From: Oceanispirochaeta sp. M1
GTDB lineage: Bacteria > Spirochaetota > Spirochaetia > DSM-2461
NCBI RefSeq assembly: GCF_003346715.1
Contig: NZ_QQPQ01000009.1
Location: 62,001-126,000, forward strand
Direction: 5' to 3'
Length of the DNA: 64,000 bases
Position numbers and translations under genes: made by a program
Shown here: positions 9,691 through 18,789 of the stretch, in pieces
Position numbering within the stretch: position 1 is the stretch's first letter
Layout: each line of letters begins with the position of its first letter
The notes under the pieces: model-generated
Seen by the model: the letters and a program-made list of their open reading frames with translations, nothing else
The model's database searches: none
Told to the model about the DNA's origin: nothing

Positions 9691-12306
9691 ATGCTGACTA
9701 TCCGGGAAATCACCTGTGAAGATACAAAGAATAAACTTGGATGTGATGAGAATTTTCCGCGGTTCAGCTGGCTCATAAATTCAGATGACAGAGATATGCT
9801 TCAGACATCCTCTCATCTTCAGGTCAGCACGAAAAAAGAGTTTTCCACGACGGTTATGGATACTGGAATGAGGGAGAGTAATCAGTCTGTTCTGAATGAA
9901 TATACAGGTCCTCCTCTGCAGCCCTTCACCCGCTACTATTACAGAGTACAGATTATTGATAATCGCGGTGAGGAGAGCTCCTGGAGTGATCCCGGCTGGT
10001 TTGAGACAGGCATAATGGATTCTGAAAACTGGATAGCCTCTTTTATTTCTCCCGAAGGGGAAGACAAGCCCGGGGACTCAGCCGGATGGTATCTGGAAAA
10101 GGAGATAGAGATTGATAAAGAGATTTCCTCTGCCAGGATCTATGCTACTGCCTTAGGCCTGTACCAATTATCTGTCAATGGAGAGGAGCCAGGAGAAAAT
10201 GTATTGGCTCCGGGATGGACAAATTACGACAAAAGGTTGCTCTACCAAAGCTATGATGTGAGCTCTTTGCTCAAAGCGGGTAAAAATACCCTTAAGGGCC
10301 ATCTGGGATGCGGTTGGTACAAAGGGGAACTCATGGGAGGACGAAATTTCTTCGGAAAACGCAACGCCCTTTCTGTGCAGATGCTAATCCGCTTTACAGA
10401 TGGTGATGAGCGCTGGATTATTACAGATAAAAACTGGAAATCCAATCCATCACCAGTCCTCTTCTCAGAGATTTATCACGGTGAAATATACGATGCCCGG
10501 AAGGAGAAAGGGGAAGATAATACTCCCTTCAGCTCTAAAGGAGTAATAGTTCTTCAGCAGGATAAGTCTATTATATCTGCCCAGGACGGGCCTTTAATCA
10601 AACGTCAGGAAATCCTGAAAGTAAAGAAAATCATCAGAACTCCCCGGAGAGAAACTGTACTGGATTTCGGTCAGAACCTGACAGGATGGGTTCGTTTCCG
10701 GGTCAGAGGGAAGAGCGGTGAGAAAGTGATCCTGAAGCATGGCGAGATCCTCGACAGAAAAGGAAATTTTTATACAAAAAATCTCCGTCGTGCAAGGCAA
10801 GAGATTCGATACATCCTCAAAGGAGGAGAAGAGGAACTCTATGAGCCCTGTTTTACTTTTCAGGGCTTCCGTTATGTCCATATAAAATCCTGGCCGGGAG
10901 AAATCAGGGCAGAAGATTTTGATGCCGTGGTGGTCCATTCAGAGATGGAAGACACAGGTTCATTCTGCTGTTCCAGTGAACTGGTCAATCAGCTCCATCA
11001 CAATATCCTATGGAGCATGAAAGGCAATTTTCTCGATATACCCAGTGACTGTCCTCAGCGAAATGAAAGACTGGGCTGGACAGGAGATGCTCAGGCCTTT
11101 GTGGGTACAGCGGTGTATCTGAAAAATACTTCGAACTTTTACCGGAAATGGCTGCGGGACTTGAAATCAGAACAGACAGAGGATGGAGGTATTCCGGATG
11201 TGATTCCTGATGTCCTCTCCCGGAAGGGACGGGGCAAATTAGTAGATCCTATAAATCCTTTCCATTCTTCCGCCGGATGGTCCGATGCGGCTGTGATCTG
11301 TCCCCAGGAACTCTATATGAGCTATGGAGACAAGAGATTTCTTGAAGAACTGTATAAGACCATGAGTAGATGGATCAGCTATGTCCGCAGGCACAGTGAA
11401 GACGGGTTGATTTGGAAAAAGGGATTCCAGTATGGAGACTGGCTGGCATTGGATAGAAAAAGGGGGAACAGCAGTTTCGGAGCCACTCCCAATAATTTTG
11501 TCGCAACAGCTTTTTATGCCAATTCGGTGCAGATCGCAGCAGAAACAGCTGAGAAGCTGGGCTTCCGGAAAGACGCAGAATCCTACTCTTCTCTTCATGA
11601 CCATATTATTAATGCCTTTAGAGAGAGATTCCTCGACTCACAGGGACATCTGAAAGTAAAAACTCAGACAGCCCAGGTTCTAGCTCTTCAATTCAATCTT
11701 GTTCCCAATGATCTGAAAGCTCAGATAACAGAAGATCTGGTTCAACTGATCAAAGAATCCGGGAATCATCTCACTACAGGATTCCTCGGAACTGTCTATC
11801 TGACCAGAATACTTGCTAAACAGAAGCGCAATGACATAGCCTGCCGTTTACTGCTGAGAGAGGAGTATCCCTCATGGCTCTACCCTGTAAAACTGGGTGC
11901 TACAACCATCTGGGAACGTTGGGACGGAGTGAAACCCGACGGAAAGATGCAGTCCAAAGGTATGAATTCCTTTAACCATTATGCCTATGGCGCCGTTGGA
12001 CAGTATTTATACGGCACAGTGGCCGGGATCACTCCCACAGAGCCGGGGTACAGGAAGATTCAGATTAAACCACATCCTGGAGAAGGGCTCAGTCATAGTC
12101 GTGCAGATTTAAAGAGTCCCTATGGACATATTTCTGTTGAATGGAAGATAAAGACCACTGAGATGAATCTCAGTGTTTCAATTCCTCCCAACACATCCGC
12201 CCGTGTATACAGACCTGTCGGAAACAGCAGCTATATGGAGACAGAAGGGCTTCTTCTTGGATCGGGAAACTATAAATGGACATACCCCTATAAGGAGAAA
12301 TCATAA
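9691..12306 (+). CDS. Alpha-L-rhamnosidase, GH78 (871 aa)
   Basis: This is an inverting alpha-L-rhamnosidase that removes terminal rhamnose from glycans or glycosides. The family signature D-C-P-Q-R-N-E-R-L-G-W-T-G-D-A is present, placing the general acid at E459, and the second catalytic Glu is E742 in T-T-I-W-E-R-W-D-G. N-terminal beta domains (fibronectin-like, then a rhamnosidase N-domain) precede the (alpha/alpha)6 catalytic barrel, and a C-terminal beta domain follows. There is no signal peptide, so the enzyme is probably cytoplasmic. The ATG at 9691 is preferred over an in-frame GTG at 9661 because AAAGGAAAGGACT sits directly upstream and the protein then begins M-L-T-I-R-E-I-T-C-E, the usual family N-terminus. 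It is the last gene of the GH38/GPH cluster. Confidence 0.95.
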   Translation: MLTIREITCEDTKNKLGCDENFPRFSWLINSDDRDMLQTSSHLQVSTKKEFSTTVMDTGMRESNQSVLNEYTGPPLQPFTRYYYRVQIIDNRGEESSWSDPGWFETGIMDSENWIASFISPEGEDKPGDSAGWYLEKEIEIDKEISSARIYATALGLYQLSVNGEEPGENVLAPGWTNYDKRLLYQSYDVSSLLKAGKNTLKGHLGCGWYKGELMGGRNFFGKRNALSVQMLIRFTDGDERWIITDKNWKSNPSPVLFSEIYHGEIYDARKEKGEDNTPFSSKGVIVLQQDKSIISAQDGPLIKRQEILKVKKIIRTPRRETVLDFGQNLTGWVRFRVRGKSGEKVILKHGEILDRKGNFYTKNLRRARQEIRYILKGGEEELYEPCFTFQGFRYVHIKSWPGEIRAEDFDAVVVHSEMEDTGSFCCSSELVNQLHHNILWSMKGNFLDIPSDCPQRNERLGWTGDAQAFVGTAVYLKNTSNFYRKWLRDLKSEQTEDGGIPDVIPDVLSRKGRGKLVDPINPFHSSAGWSDAAVICPQELYMSYGDKRFLEELYKTMSRWISYVRRHSEDGLIWKKGFQYGDWLALDRKRGNSSFGATPNNFVATAFYANSVQIAAETAEKLGFRKDAESYSSLHDHIINAFRERFLDSQGHLKVKTQTAQVLALQFNLVPNDLKAQITEDLVQLIKESGNHLTTGFLGTVYLTRILAKQKRNDIACRLLLREEYPSWLYPVKLGATTIWERWDGVKPDGKMQSKGMNSFNHYAYGAVGQYLYGTVAGITPTEPGYRKIQIKPHPGEGLSHSRADLKSPYGHISVEWKIKTTEMNLSVSIPPNTSARVYRPVGNSSYMETEGLLLGSGNYKWTYPYKEKS

Positions 12307-12357
12307 GATTCATGCCGGACTGCGTCCAATGCCGAATGGGACAATGGTAAGTTTTTC

Positions 12358-12386
12358 TTGCAATTGTACTATAACAATAGTACAAT
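12358..12386 (+). promoter_or_regulatory. Sigma-70-type promoter overlapped by a perfect 10-bp inverted repeat
   Basis: A -35 box TTGCAA (12358-12363) and a -10 box TACAAT (12381-12386) are separated by exactly 17 bases. The perfect inverted repeat ATTGTACTAT / ATAGTACAAT (12363-12372 and 12377-12386, spacer AACA) fills the spacer and the whole -10 box. This is the classical geometry of a repressor operator controlling the ABC exporter operon that starts at 12409. No TetR, GntR, PadR or MarR gene is adjacent, so the cognate regulator is elsewhere. Confidence 0.7.
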
Positions 12387-12408
12387 GAGACAAAGGGGAG
12401 GATTCCCG

Positions 12409-13086
12409 ATGATAAGTATCAAAAACCTTTCAAAAACATACCTCAGCGGTGATATTGCCGTACATGCCCTGAAAAACATATCACTTGAAATTGACAAGGG
12501 CGCATTCCTTGCTGTTGCAGGGCCTTCGGGATCTGGAAAAACCACACTTCTGAACTGTATTGGCTGTATTGATCAGGCAGATGAAGGTCTGATTACCATA
12601 GAGAACGACCGGGTTTCTGAAATGGATAAGAATGGACGGACACTGTTCCGCCGTCAAAATCTGGGATTTATCTTTCAAAGCTACAACCTCATTCCCGTAC
12701 TCAGTTCCTATGAGAATATTGCTCTGGCACTGCAGCTCAATTCAAACGACAAGAAAGAGATTGATAAGAAGACCAGAGAGATCCTGAAGGAAGTGGGACT
12801 TGAAGGAATGGAAAACCGGAGGCCCAACCGCCTGAGCGGTGGACAGCAGCAGAGAGTTGCCGTAGCCCGGGCCCTCGTGGACAATCCAAAACTGATTCTT
12901 GCAGATGAACCAACAGCAAATCTTGATTCCCATACAGGAGAAGCCATACTTGATCTTATGAAGGAGATGAATAATCGCCATGGAATAACCTTTATCTTCT
13001 CCACACATGATCAGATGGTAATGGACAGGGCCGACAGACTGATTCAGCTCCATGACGGAGAGATCCAAAGCGATAGGAGGACATGA
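12409..13086 (+). CDS. ABC transporter ATP-binding protein, LolD/MacB type (225 aa)
   Basis: This is the nucleotide-binding subunit of a MacB/LolCDE-type ABC system. All motifs are intact: Walker A G-P-S-G-S-G-K-T-T (38-46), Q-loop Q90, signature L-S-G-G-Q-Q-Q-R-V (142-150), Walker B L-I-L-A-D-E (162-167) and an H-loop in F-S-T-H-D. The start at 12409 follows a strong AAAGGGGAGG ribosome-binding site; upstream in-frame codons lie inside the promoter and are rejected. The stop at 13086 is one base before the start of the first permease. Together with the two FtsX-domain proteins it forms a mechanotransmission-type exporter for an antibiotic, peptide or lipoprotein; the cargo is unknown. Confidence 0.93.
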   Translation: MISIKNLSKTYLSGDIAVHALKNISLEIDKGAFLAVAGPSGSGKTTLLNCIGCIDQADEGLITIENDRVSEMDKNGRTLFRRQNLGFIFQSYNLIPVLSSYENIALALQLNSNDKKEIDKKTREILKEVGLEGMENRRPNRLSGGQQQRVAVARALVDNPKLILADEPTANLDSHTGEAILDLMKEMNNRHGITFIFSTHDQMVMDRADRLIQLHDGEIQSDRRT

Positions 13087-13087
13087 G

Positions 13088-14314
13088 ATGAAACTGTTTA
13101 AACTTTCATTTATGAATCTGTTCCGATACCATAAGAGAACATTTATCACAGCCTCTGCCCTCGCCTACGGAATCCTCATGTTTATATTTATTGACTCCTT
13201 TATGGCCGGATCAAGTGAAGAGAGCTTCAGAAACTACCGGATTCATGACACTGGAGATGGACAGGTCCTTGCGGCAGGCTGGTGGGAACATAGAGATGAT
13301 TTATCTCTGGATTATGTAATTGAAGACAGGGCAATAGTGGAAACTGCTCTTAAAGAGACAGAAGTCTTTACTCCACACCTGGACTTCACTGCAGACTTCC
13401 TTTTCTATAAATCAGACGGTTTTGTGGAAGATGGAGACCTGCCTGTAGTTGTACGGGCTATAGATACTGAAACAGCACCACTGGTATTTCAACAATATGA
13501 GGATATTGTAGATGGCAGAATGATAGAGAGTGATGAAAACAGCGTACTCCTGGGGAGCTGGTTTGCAGAGAAACTGGGAGCCACCGTGGGTGCTCCGATT
13601 CTGCTTCAGGTGAAAACAAGATACGGTTCCACCGATGTGATAGAGCTTGAAGTTACAGGAATCATCCATACCGGAGACTCCGCACTCAACAGAAAAGCCA
13701 TCTATATTCCTCTTTTCATTGCCGACGAATATCTTGAAATGGAAGGTGCAATCACAGGATATACGGTACTTGCAAAGGATAAAGTACTGGAGTCTTTGTC
13801 AGCAGGTCTGGATGGGTCTGTCCGCTTTCTGGACTATTATGAACTCACCTATGACTTCCAGTCCATGGCTGCCATGTCCGACAGTTTTATAGTCATAATT
13901 ATTGCTCTCATTTTCATCATTGCCTCGGTTGGGGTAAGCAATACTATGATGATGGGAATATATGAACGCAAGTATGAAGTGGGAATGATGAGATCCCTGG
14001 GGATGACGGATGGCGAGATTATGAAAAGCTTTATTCTGGAGGCCATGGGTATCGGGCTCATCGGCCTGAGTATCGGAATATTTCTTGCGATTCCTCTGAA
14101 CATCTTTCTGGTAAACCACGGAATCGATTATGGATTTATGCTGAAGGATTTTGATGTGGGCTACAGAACGACAGGTGTTCTTCATGGAAGGTGGAAAGCC
14201 AGCTCTTTTATATATTCTGCTTTGGCCGGCATCAGTATTTCGGGGATCATGGCAATAATCCCTGCCAGACGAATTCTAAAAAAACCGATATCAGAGAATC
14301 TGAGGATGAATTAA
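13088..14314 (+). CDS. FtsX/MacB-like ABC permease 1 (408 aa)
   Basis: This is the first of two membrane subunits of the exporter. An N-terminal helix (about residues 20-40) is followed by a large extracytoplasmic MacB_PCD-like domain, and three C-terminal helices form the FtsX domain (I-I-I-A-L-I-F-I-I-A-S-V-G-V-S-N-T-M-M-M near residue 280, with the coupling sequence E-R-K-Y-E-V-G-M-M-R-S-L-G-M-T just after it). The ATG at 13088 is chosen because GATAGGAGG precedes it; an in-frame upstream start at 13052 would overlap the ATPase gene. The heteromeric pair of permeases resembles LolC/LolE more than homodimeric MacB, but no lipoprotein chaperone gene is nearby. Cargo is unknown. Confidence 0.9.
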   Translation: MKLFKLSFMNLFRYHKRTFITASALAYGILMFIFIDSFMAGSSEESFRNYRIHDTGDGQVLAAGWWEHRDDLSLDYVIEDRAIVETALKETEVFTPHLDFTADFLFYKSDGFVEDGDLPVVVRAIDTETAPLVFQQYEDIVDGRMIESDENSVLLGSWFAEKLGATVGAPILLQVKTRYGSTDVIELEVTGIIHTGDSALNRKAIYIPLFIADEYLEMEGAITGYTVLAKDKVLESLSAGLDGSVRFLDYYELTYDFQSMAAMSDSFIVIIIALIFIIASVGVSNTMMMGIYERKYEVGMMRSLGMTDGEIMKSFILEAMGIGLIGLSIGIFLAIPLNIFLVNHGIDYGFMLKDFDVGYRTTGVLHGRWKASSFIYSALAGISISGIMAIIPARRILKKPISENLRMN

Positions 14315-14353
14315 CCCTTTACTCTATTCATTGATAGTATAAGGAAGACTGAA

Positions 14354-15568
14354 ATGAACTTATTACCAATAGCAATAAGAAATGTAAAACGGAGCGGTCA
14401 GAGAAGTATTCTTTCGGGTTTTGCCATAGCCCTCTCCACCCTGCTCTGTATCTTTATGGTCTGTTTTATCATGGGTGTAGTGGATGACTATGATTTCATG
14501 CTGCTCAACTATTCAACAGGTATGGTTCAAGTCAGAGACAGCCGTTTTTATGAATATGACTATTTGAATCCCGTACAGTATTTTGTTCCCAATGAAGCCG
14601 AGGTCAGAGCCGAAGCCTTGAAAACAACAGGGGCGGTTCAGGCAGTATCAAGGATACATATACCGGGAAAACTCTATTTCAATGATAATGAGAAAAACGG
14701 TTACGGACTTGCAGTCGATTTTAATAACGAGGTTATGGACTTTGATGGGATGCTGAAGGAAGGTCGATACCCTACAGCTGCTGAGAGGGAGATGGCCATA
14801 GGAGCTAAACTTTCAGAAAAATACGGGCTGAAAATCGGAGACAAGATTACCGTCCTCACTGCTACGGCGAATAGAGGCAGCAATGCCATGACCTTTCTGG
14901 TTACCGGCATCATAGCCTTTCCCAATACAGTGATGACAGAGTGGTTCCTGATTCCCTTTGACAGGGGGCAGAAACTCACCGGAATGACAGAGGGAGCATC
15001 GGAGGTTCTTCTTTATCTTGAGGATAGAAAGATGGCTGAGACCGCAGCTGCAGACTGGGAATCCCGGCTGCCTGAAATACTTGAGGCCAAAGCCTATTCG
15101 GATCTGAACCTGATGTTCAACTATATGCGTCTGGGAAAATTCATCTACTTTATGATGGCGGGATTCTTTGTTCTCCTGGGTTGTACGGTTATCATAAACA
15201 CCATGATGATGCTGGTTTATGAGAGAGTCCGGGAGATCGGGATTCTCAGCGCAATGGGTTTTACACCCAGAGAAGTTGCCAGACTCTTTTTTCTTGAAGC
15301 TCTGTTCATAAGCATCATCTCTGCAGTGATAGGAATGACAATCGGAGCCTGGCTTGTCTATAAAACAGGGCAGATAGGAATTGATATAGGTAATATGGAG
15401 TTTTTTGATAATGTTGACCTGGATTACCCAATGGTCTTTAGACCTGTACTCAGTATCAGGGCAATAGTGATAGCCGCCTTTATGGCAATCGGAATAACAT
15501 CGGCAGTAGCCTATATTCCTGCAAGAAAGGCGGCAAAGATGGAGCCTGTAGACGCTCTGAATGCCTGA
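14354..15568 (+). CDS. FtsX/MacB-like ABC permease 2 (404 aa)
   Basis: This is the second membrane subunit, with the same architecture: an N-terminal helix (A-L-S-T-L-L-C-I-F-M-V-C-F-I), a periplasmic domain of about 220 residues, and three C-terminal helices with the FtsX coupling motif E-R-V-R-E-I-G-I-L-S-A-M-G-F-T. The C-terminus I-P-A-R-K-A-A-K-M-E-P-V-D-A-L is typical of the family. ATAAGGAAGACTGAA precedes the ATG. It ends four bases before the convergent stop of the mutarotase gene. A six-base inverted repeat CAGCCT/AGGCTG at 15574-15591 lies at the junction but without a T-run. Confidence 0.9.
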   Translation: MNLLPIAIRNVKRSGQRSILSGFAIALSTLLCIFMVCFIMGVVDDYDFMLLNYSTGMVQVRDSRFYEYDYLNPVQYFVPNEAEVRAEALKTTGAVQAVSRIHIPGKLYFNDNEKNGYGLAVDFNNEVMDFDGMLKEGRYPTAAEREMAIGAKLSEKYGLKIGDKITVLTATANRGSNAMTFLVTGIIAFPNTVMTEWFLIPFDRGQKLTGMTEGASEVLLYLEDRKMAETAAADWESRLPEILEAKAYSDLNLMFNYMRLGKFIYFMMAGFFVLLGCTVIINTMMMLVYERVREIGILSAMGFTPREVARLFFLEALFISIISAVIGMTIGAWLVYKTGQIGIDIGNMEFFDNVDLDYPMVFRPVLSIRAIVIAAFMAIGITSAVAYIPARKAAKMEPVDALNA

Positions 15569-15572
15569 GAAT

Positions 15573-16436
15573 TCAGCCTAAGGTCAGGCTGTAGGAACAG
15601 GAAAAATCTTCTTTCCCCTGCAGTCTGATCAGACCTTCTTTCTTTTCAAAATCCCTGCTGTCACCCTCTGTAGAATCCACGCCGAACCAGGGTTCGAGAC
15701 AGACATAGGGGGCACTCTTACCGGCTATGGTCCAGATACCAAAATCCGGAAATCCTTCAAAGTCCATACGGACAGAGGCAGAGCTTTTCTCAGATTTCAG
15801 AATAATGGAATCAGAATTCAGACCCGATAAAATGATTGCGCCTCTGTCAAAAAGGCTGTGTTTCAGATCGATTCTATTACTGTCTGAAAGGATCGTTTCA
15901 GACTCACCGGTCAGATAGTCTTTCTTCCAGCGGCGGCTGATACTCTCATTCTTCTCAAACTCAAGATAATAATCTTCAAAAGCAGTTCCTTCAGTGAGTG
16001 GGCAGTTGAATCCGGGATGAGCACCCAGAGAAAAAAGCATCTCATGGGCAGCCGGATTCTCAACATTGTATGAAACTTTGAGACCACTCTCTGTCAGCTG
16101 ATATCCTATCTCCAGAATAAAAGGAAATGGATACTCTTTCAGGCTCTTTTCAGAATCCCTGAGCCTGAGAAGACAACTGTCATCCCCCTGCTCTACTATA
16201 GAAAACAGACTTTTTCGGGCAAAGCCGTGATTATCCATGATTATGGTTTTTCCCGTATAATCCCATCCACCTTCGATGGTTGTTCCTATAACGGGAAAAA
16301 GCTGAGGTGACTGACCATTCCAGGATGCAGTATCCCCCTGCCAGAGGTATTCCCTCTCATTGACTTTCAGGCTCTTTAATTCGGCGCCCTCTGGATCAAT
16401 AAGGGCTTTTAGCTTATTGTTTTTCAAATTGATCAT
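15573..16436 (-). CDS. Aldose 1-epimerase family protein (LacX-like, 287 aa)
   Basis: This is a galactose-mutarotase superfamily protein that probably interconverts alpha and beta anomers of an aldose. The LacX/YeaD-like features are visible: an N-terminal strand with G-A-E-L-K-S-L, the motif F-P-V-I-G, the D-N-H-G-F-A-R motif supplying the catalytic His, and a second His in G-A-H-P-G-F-N. The acidic residue near the C-terminus in C-L-E-P-W-F-G corresponds to the catalytic Glu. The length is normal for the subgroup. It is transcribed towards the ABC exporter genes and is divergent, by only 44 bases, from the LuxR-type regulator. No strong ribosome-binding site is evident. Confidence 0.88.
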   Translation of the reverse strand: MINLKNNKLKALIDPEGAELKSLKVNEREYLWQGDTASWNGQSPQLFPVIGTTIEGGWDYTGKTIIMDNHGFARKSLFSIVEQGDDSCLLRLRDSEKSLKEYPFPFILEIGYQLTESGLKVSYNVENPAAHEMLFSLGAHPGFNCPLTEGTAFEDYYLEFEKNESISRRWKKDYLTGESETILSDSNRIDLKHSLFDRGAIILSGLNSDSIILKSEKSSASVRMDFEGFPDFGIWTIAGKSAPYVCLEPWFGVDSTEGDSRDFEKKEGLIRLQGKEDFSCSYSLTLG

Positions 16437-16480
16437 GGAATTAAGCTACATCATTATCTTTCAGGAGTCTATCAAAATAG

Positions 16481-17380
16481 ATGAATAAAGTGGAAACCAT
16501 AATATGGATACTTGCTTACTCAACTACCATAACCAACCTCCTGGTTGGCTTTATCTGCTACAGCAGAACTAAAGATAAGAGAATTGCCTCATTTCTCCTT
16601 CTGATTATCAATCTCCTTCTGATTACTTTAATTTCAATAGGCTTCAGTATTAATCTGCTGCAACAAAGAATATTTGAGGTACTTCTGTTTACCTCCCTTT
16701 TAGCTCTCTTTTATACAATCCCGCGACTGTCCTTTCTTATGGAAGAGATTCGATTTCCCCGAAAGATATATCTGACAGCCACTACCCTGATCTACTGCCT
16801 GGCAATAATTCTCTACGTAAAAAAGCAGCAGTTTACTCCCTTAATTTATACTGTCTGGTGGATACCTTTTTTACTGATGGGATTCCATCTGAATAAACGG
16901 GCAAAAGATGCAGAGCAGGATTCAGAAAAAAAGGCTGCTAAGGTCAGAATTAAGGACTATGCGATAAATCTTAAGGCCGCCTGGTATCTTACAGGATATA
17001 TTACAATCATCATGAGCCTGACTGTCCTGATTCTTATTTTTACACCCTTAAGATCTACAGGTATCTATTTCTCTGTCTTCGGATTTTTCTATTGTCTGTA
17101 TAATTATCCCAGTCTTCATTTTTTTATACACACATTGATTAAAAATCAAAATGATCACCCAGGTAATATCCCGGGAAATAATAATCTTGAAAAGCTGCTC
17201 TCACCAAGAGAACTTGAAGTAGCTGAAAAACTGATAGCCGGGAAAAAATACCGGGAGATCAGCGAAGAGCTATTTATATCCCTGTCTACTGTAAAGAAAC
17301 ATAGTAATAATATTTACAGAAAGACAGGGATGAAAAACGGCAGGCAGCTGATTCAATTTGCCATGAAAGTGGAGAATTAA
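16481..17380 (+). CDS. Membrane-anchored LuxR-type regulator (299 aa)
   Basis: The N-terminal ~215 residues contain about six or seven hydrophobic helices, starting with I-I-W-I-L-A-Y-S-T-T-I and ending with I-Y-F-S-V-F-G-F-F-Y-C-L-Y. The C-terminal ~65 residues are a LuxR/GerE helix-turn-helix with the hallmark L-S-P-R-E-L-E-V-A-E-K-L-I-A-G and S-L-S-T-V-K-K-H motifs. It is therefore a one-component regulator with a polytopic membrane sensor rather than a receiver domain. AGGAG is present but 12 bases from the ATG. Its stop overlaps by four bases the convergent stop of the beta-barrel gene. Signal and target genes are unknown; the divergent mutarotase and the beta-barrel gene are the nearest candidates. 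Confidence 0.85.
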   Translation: MNKVETIIWILAYSTTITNLLVGFICYSRTKDKRIASFLLLIINLLLITLISIGFSINLLQQRIFEVLLFTSLLALFYTIPRLSFLMEEIRFPRKIYLTATTLIYCLAIILYVKKQQFTPLIYTVWWIPFLLMGFHLNKRAKDAEQDSEKKAAKVRIKDYAINLKAAWYLTGYITIIMSLTVLILIFTPLRSTGIYFSVFGFFYCLYNYPSLHFFIHTLIKNQNDHPGNIPGNNNLEKLLSPRELEVAEKLIAGKKYREISEELFISLSTVKKHSNNIYRKTGMKNGRQLIQFAMKVEN

Positions 17381-17877
17381 TTCCAGTAGGTTCTGAATCC
17401 TGTGGCCAGAATAGCTGTACCCTTAATGTCAGATCCAAAGAACTGGCAACCACCTCCCAGTTCAACAAAAAAGCTCATCTTATTATCAAGATACAGATCG
17501 ACACCGCCTCCGCCTTTGAATTCTGAATAAAAAGGTTCACCCCAGGAATCCTTTCCTTCTTCATTAAAGATTCCAAAACCGCCTTCAATAAAACCATAAC
17601 TTCGAAAACCACGTTCAAAAAATCCTCCAAACAGGATCTTATCACTGAGAACCATGCTTCCGCCGTTATCGAAAGCATATCCGCTGAAGAGGATATGATT
17701 TCTTATTGAAGTTCCCTCTTTTTGAAAAATGGGAAATCCGATTTCACCTGCACCACCACTCTGGTGGCTCTCAAACCTGACAAGTCCGGCAGTGGAAAAT
17801 CCATCATTCAATTCCATGGCTATAAGGCTGCTGATACCTGAAAACAAGATGACAACTGATATTATTATTTTTTTCAT
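17377..17877 (-). CDS. Small exported protein, likely outer-membrane beta-barrel (166 aa)
   Basis: I do not recognise the family. The start at 17877 gives a clear Sec signal peptide (M-K-K-I-I-I-S-V-V-I-L-F-S-G, cleavage near A20-M) and is preceded by CAGGAG; an in-frame upstream start at 17928 would bury the signal peptide. The mature protein alternates short hydrophobic strands with Gly-rich turns and ends in aromatic residues (F-R-T-Y-W-N). These are features of small outer-membrane beta-barrels of about eight strands. The gene is convergent with the membrane LuxR regulator, sharing four bases. A role in the outer membrane is inferred from composition alone. Confidence 0.72.
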   Translation of the reverse strand: MKKIIISVVILFSGISSLIAMELNDGFSTAGLVRFESHQSGGAGEIGFPIFQKEGTSIRNHILFSGYAFDNGGSMVLSDKILFGGFFERGFRSYGFIEGGFGIFNEEGKDSWGEPFYSEFKGGGGVDLYLDNKMSFFVELGGGCQFFGSDIKGTAILATGFRTYWN

Positions 17878-17985
17878 ATGAACTCCTGATAAATGTCTAG
17901 CTGTATAGGATTCTAAGGATCTGATCACTGAATGAGTAGTGAGAAAAAGGTTACTTTTGAGGGGAAATTGGACAGGAAAGCCATT

Positions 17986-18654
17986 CTAGAGCCCCTGAAC
18001 AGGAATAAACTGTAAGAATCCAAGCACCAGTAAAAACTGTCCGGTGAGATAGGTATTCATAGTATGAACCCTCTCATTAGGAATCTCATATGCAAAACGG
18101 TTCCAGGCATTCACCGTATCGGAGATAATAAATACAAATGCGCCGAATACTGCTGTTAAGGCCGGAGACAATTCCTGAGTACTGAGACAAAGGGTTGTGG
18201 AAATGCCCATCACTGCAATTACTACGATATAGACTGTAATGGGAACAAAGAGTTTTCCCATATGAGGTTTTAATTTAATAAAGATAATAAGGCAGTAGCC
18301 AATCATAGCCAGTGCAGCAACAGGAGCCATAACCGACTTGAACTTAAAGGAGCCCTGTCCGAAAAATGCCGCGGCATAAAACAGATGACCAATCAGAAAA
18401 GCAGCGAGACCCAGCTTGAAAAACAACTTTTTATCACTTTTATCAGGAATCATAAGAAACAGATCACCCAGCCATCCACCGGCAATTGCGGCAATCAGTA
18501 CTACCGAAGGATTCTGAGCATTGAGAATATAGAACAGAGCCAGTGAAGGCATAAGAAAAGGCTTACTCAGGTAACGGAGGGGTCTGTACTTCACCGCCTC
18601 TCCACCTACATGCAGCAGAGAAAAAACAATAAAAGGTAGTGCAGATATCAACAT
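17986..18654 (-). CDS. YhhN-family lysoplasmalogenase (222 aa)
   Basis: This is an eight-helix integral membrane protein of the YhhN/TMEM86 family. Characterised members hydrolyse the vinyl-ether bond of lysoplasmalogens. Family features include the early K-P-x-x-M-P-S-L motif, the G-D-L-F-L-M segment after the second helix, and the I-S-D-T-V-N-A-W-N-R-F motif with its conserved Ser-Asp pair near the C-terminus. GGGAGGCATACT precedes the ATG at 18654. It is divergent from cheW, with a 166-base gap between them. Plasmalogens are common in anaerobes, which would fit the inferred organism, but the activity of this copy is inferred from family membership. Confidence 0.85.
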   Translation of the reverse strand: MLISALPFIVFSLLHVGGEAVKYRPLRYLSKPFLMPSLALFYILNAQNPSVVLIAAIAGGWLGDLFLMIPDKSDKKLFFKLGLAAFLIGHLFYAAAFFGQGSFKFKSVMAPVAALAMIGYCLIIFIKLKPHMGKLFVPITVYIVVIAVMGISTTLCLSTQELSPALTAVFGAFVFIISDTVNAWNRFAYEIPNERVHTMNTYLTGQFLLVLGFLQFIPVQGL

Positions 18655-18789
18655 AGTATGCCTCCCGGAACTTATAAGAAAAGAGTCATTTTAAAGTCTC
18701 ACTCACGGGTGTATCTGTCAAGACAAAACAGATATTCCCATCAAAGGGTGTATGTTACGGTTACAAATGATTTTACATTTCAATTGATT

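Noticed and set aside
12325-12357. Terminator after the rhamnosidase gene
   Set aside because: GTCCA/TGG-GAC pairing needs a bulge, and the T-run (GTTTTTCTT) is about ten bases away from the stem; too weak to call.
15574-15591. CAGCCT/AGGCTG hairpin as a bidirectional terminator between the exporter and mutarotase genes
   Set aside because: The stem has six pairs only, with no T-run on either strand.
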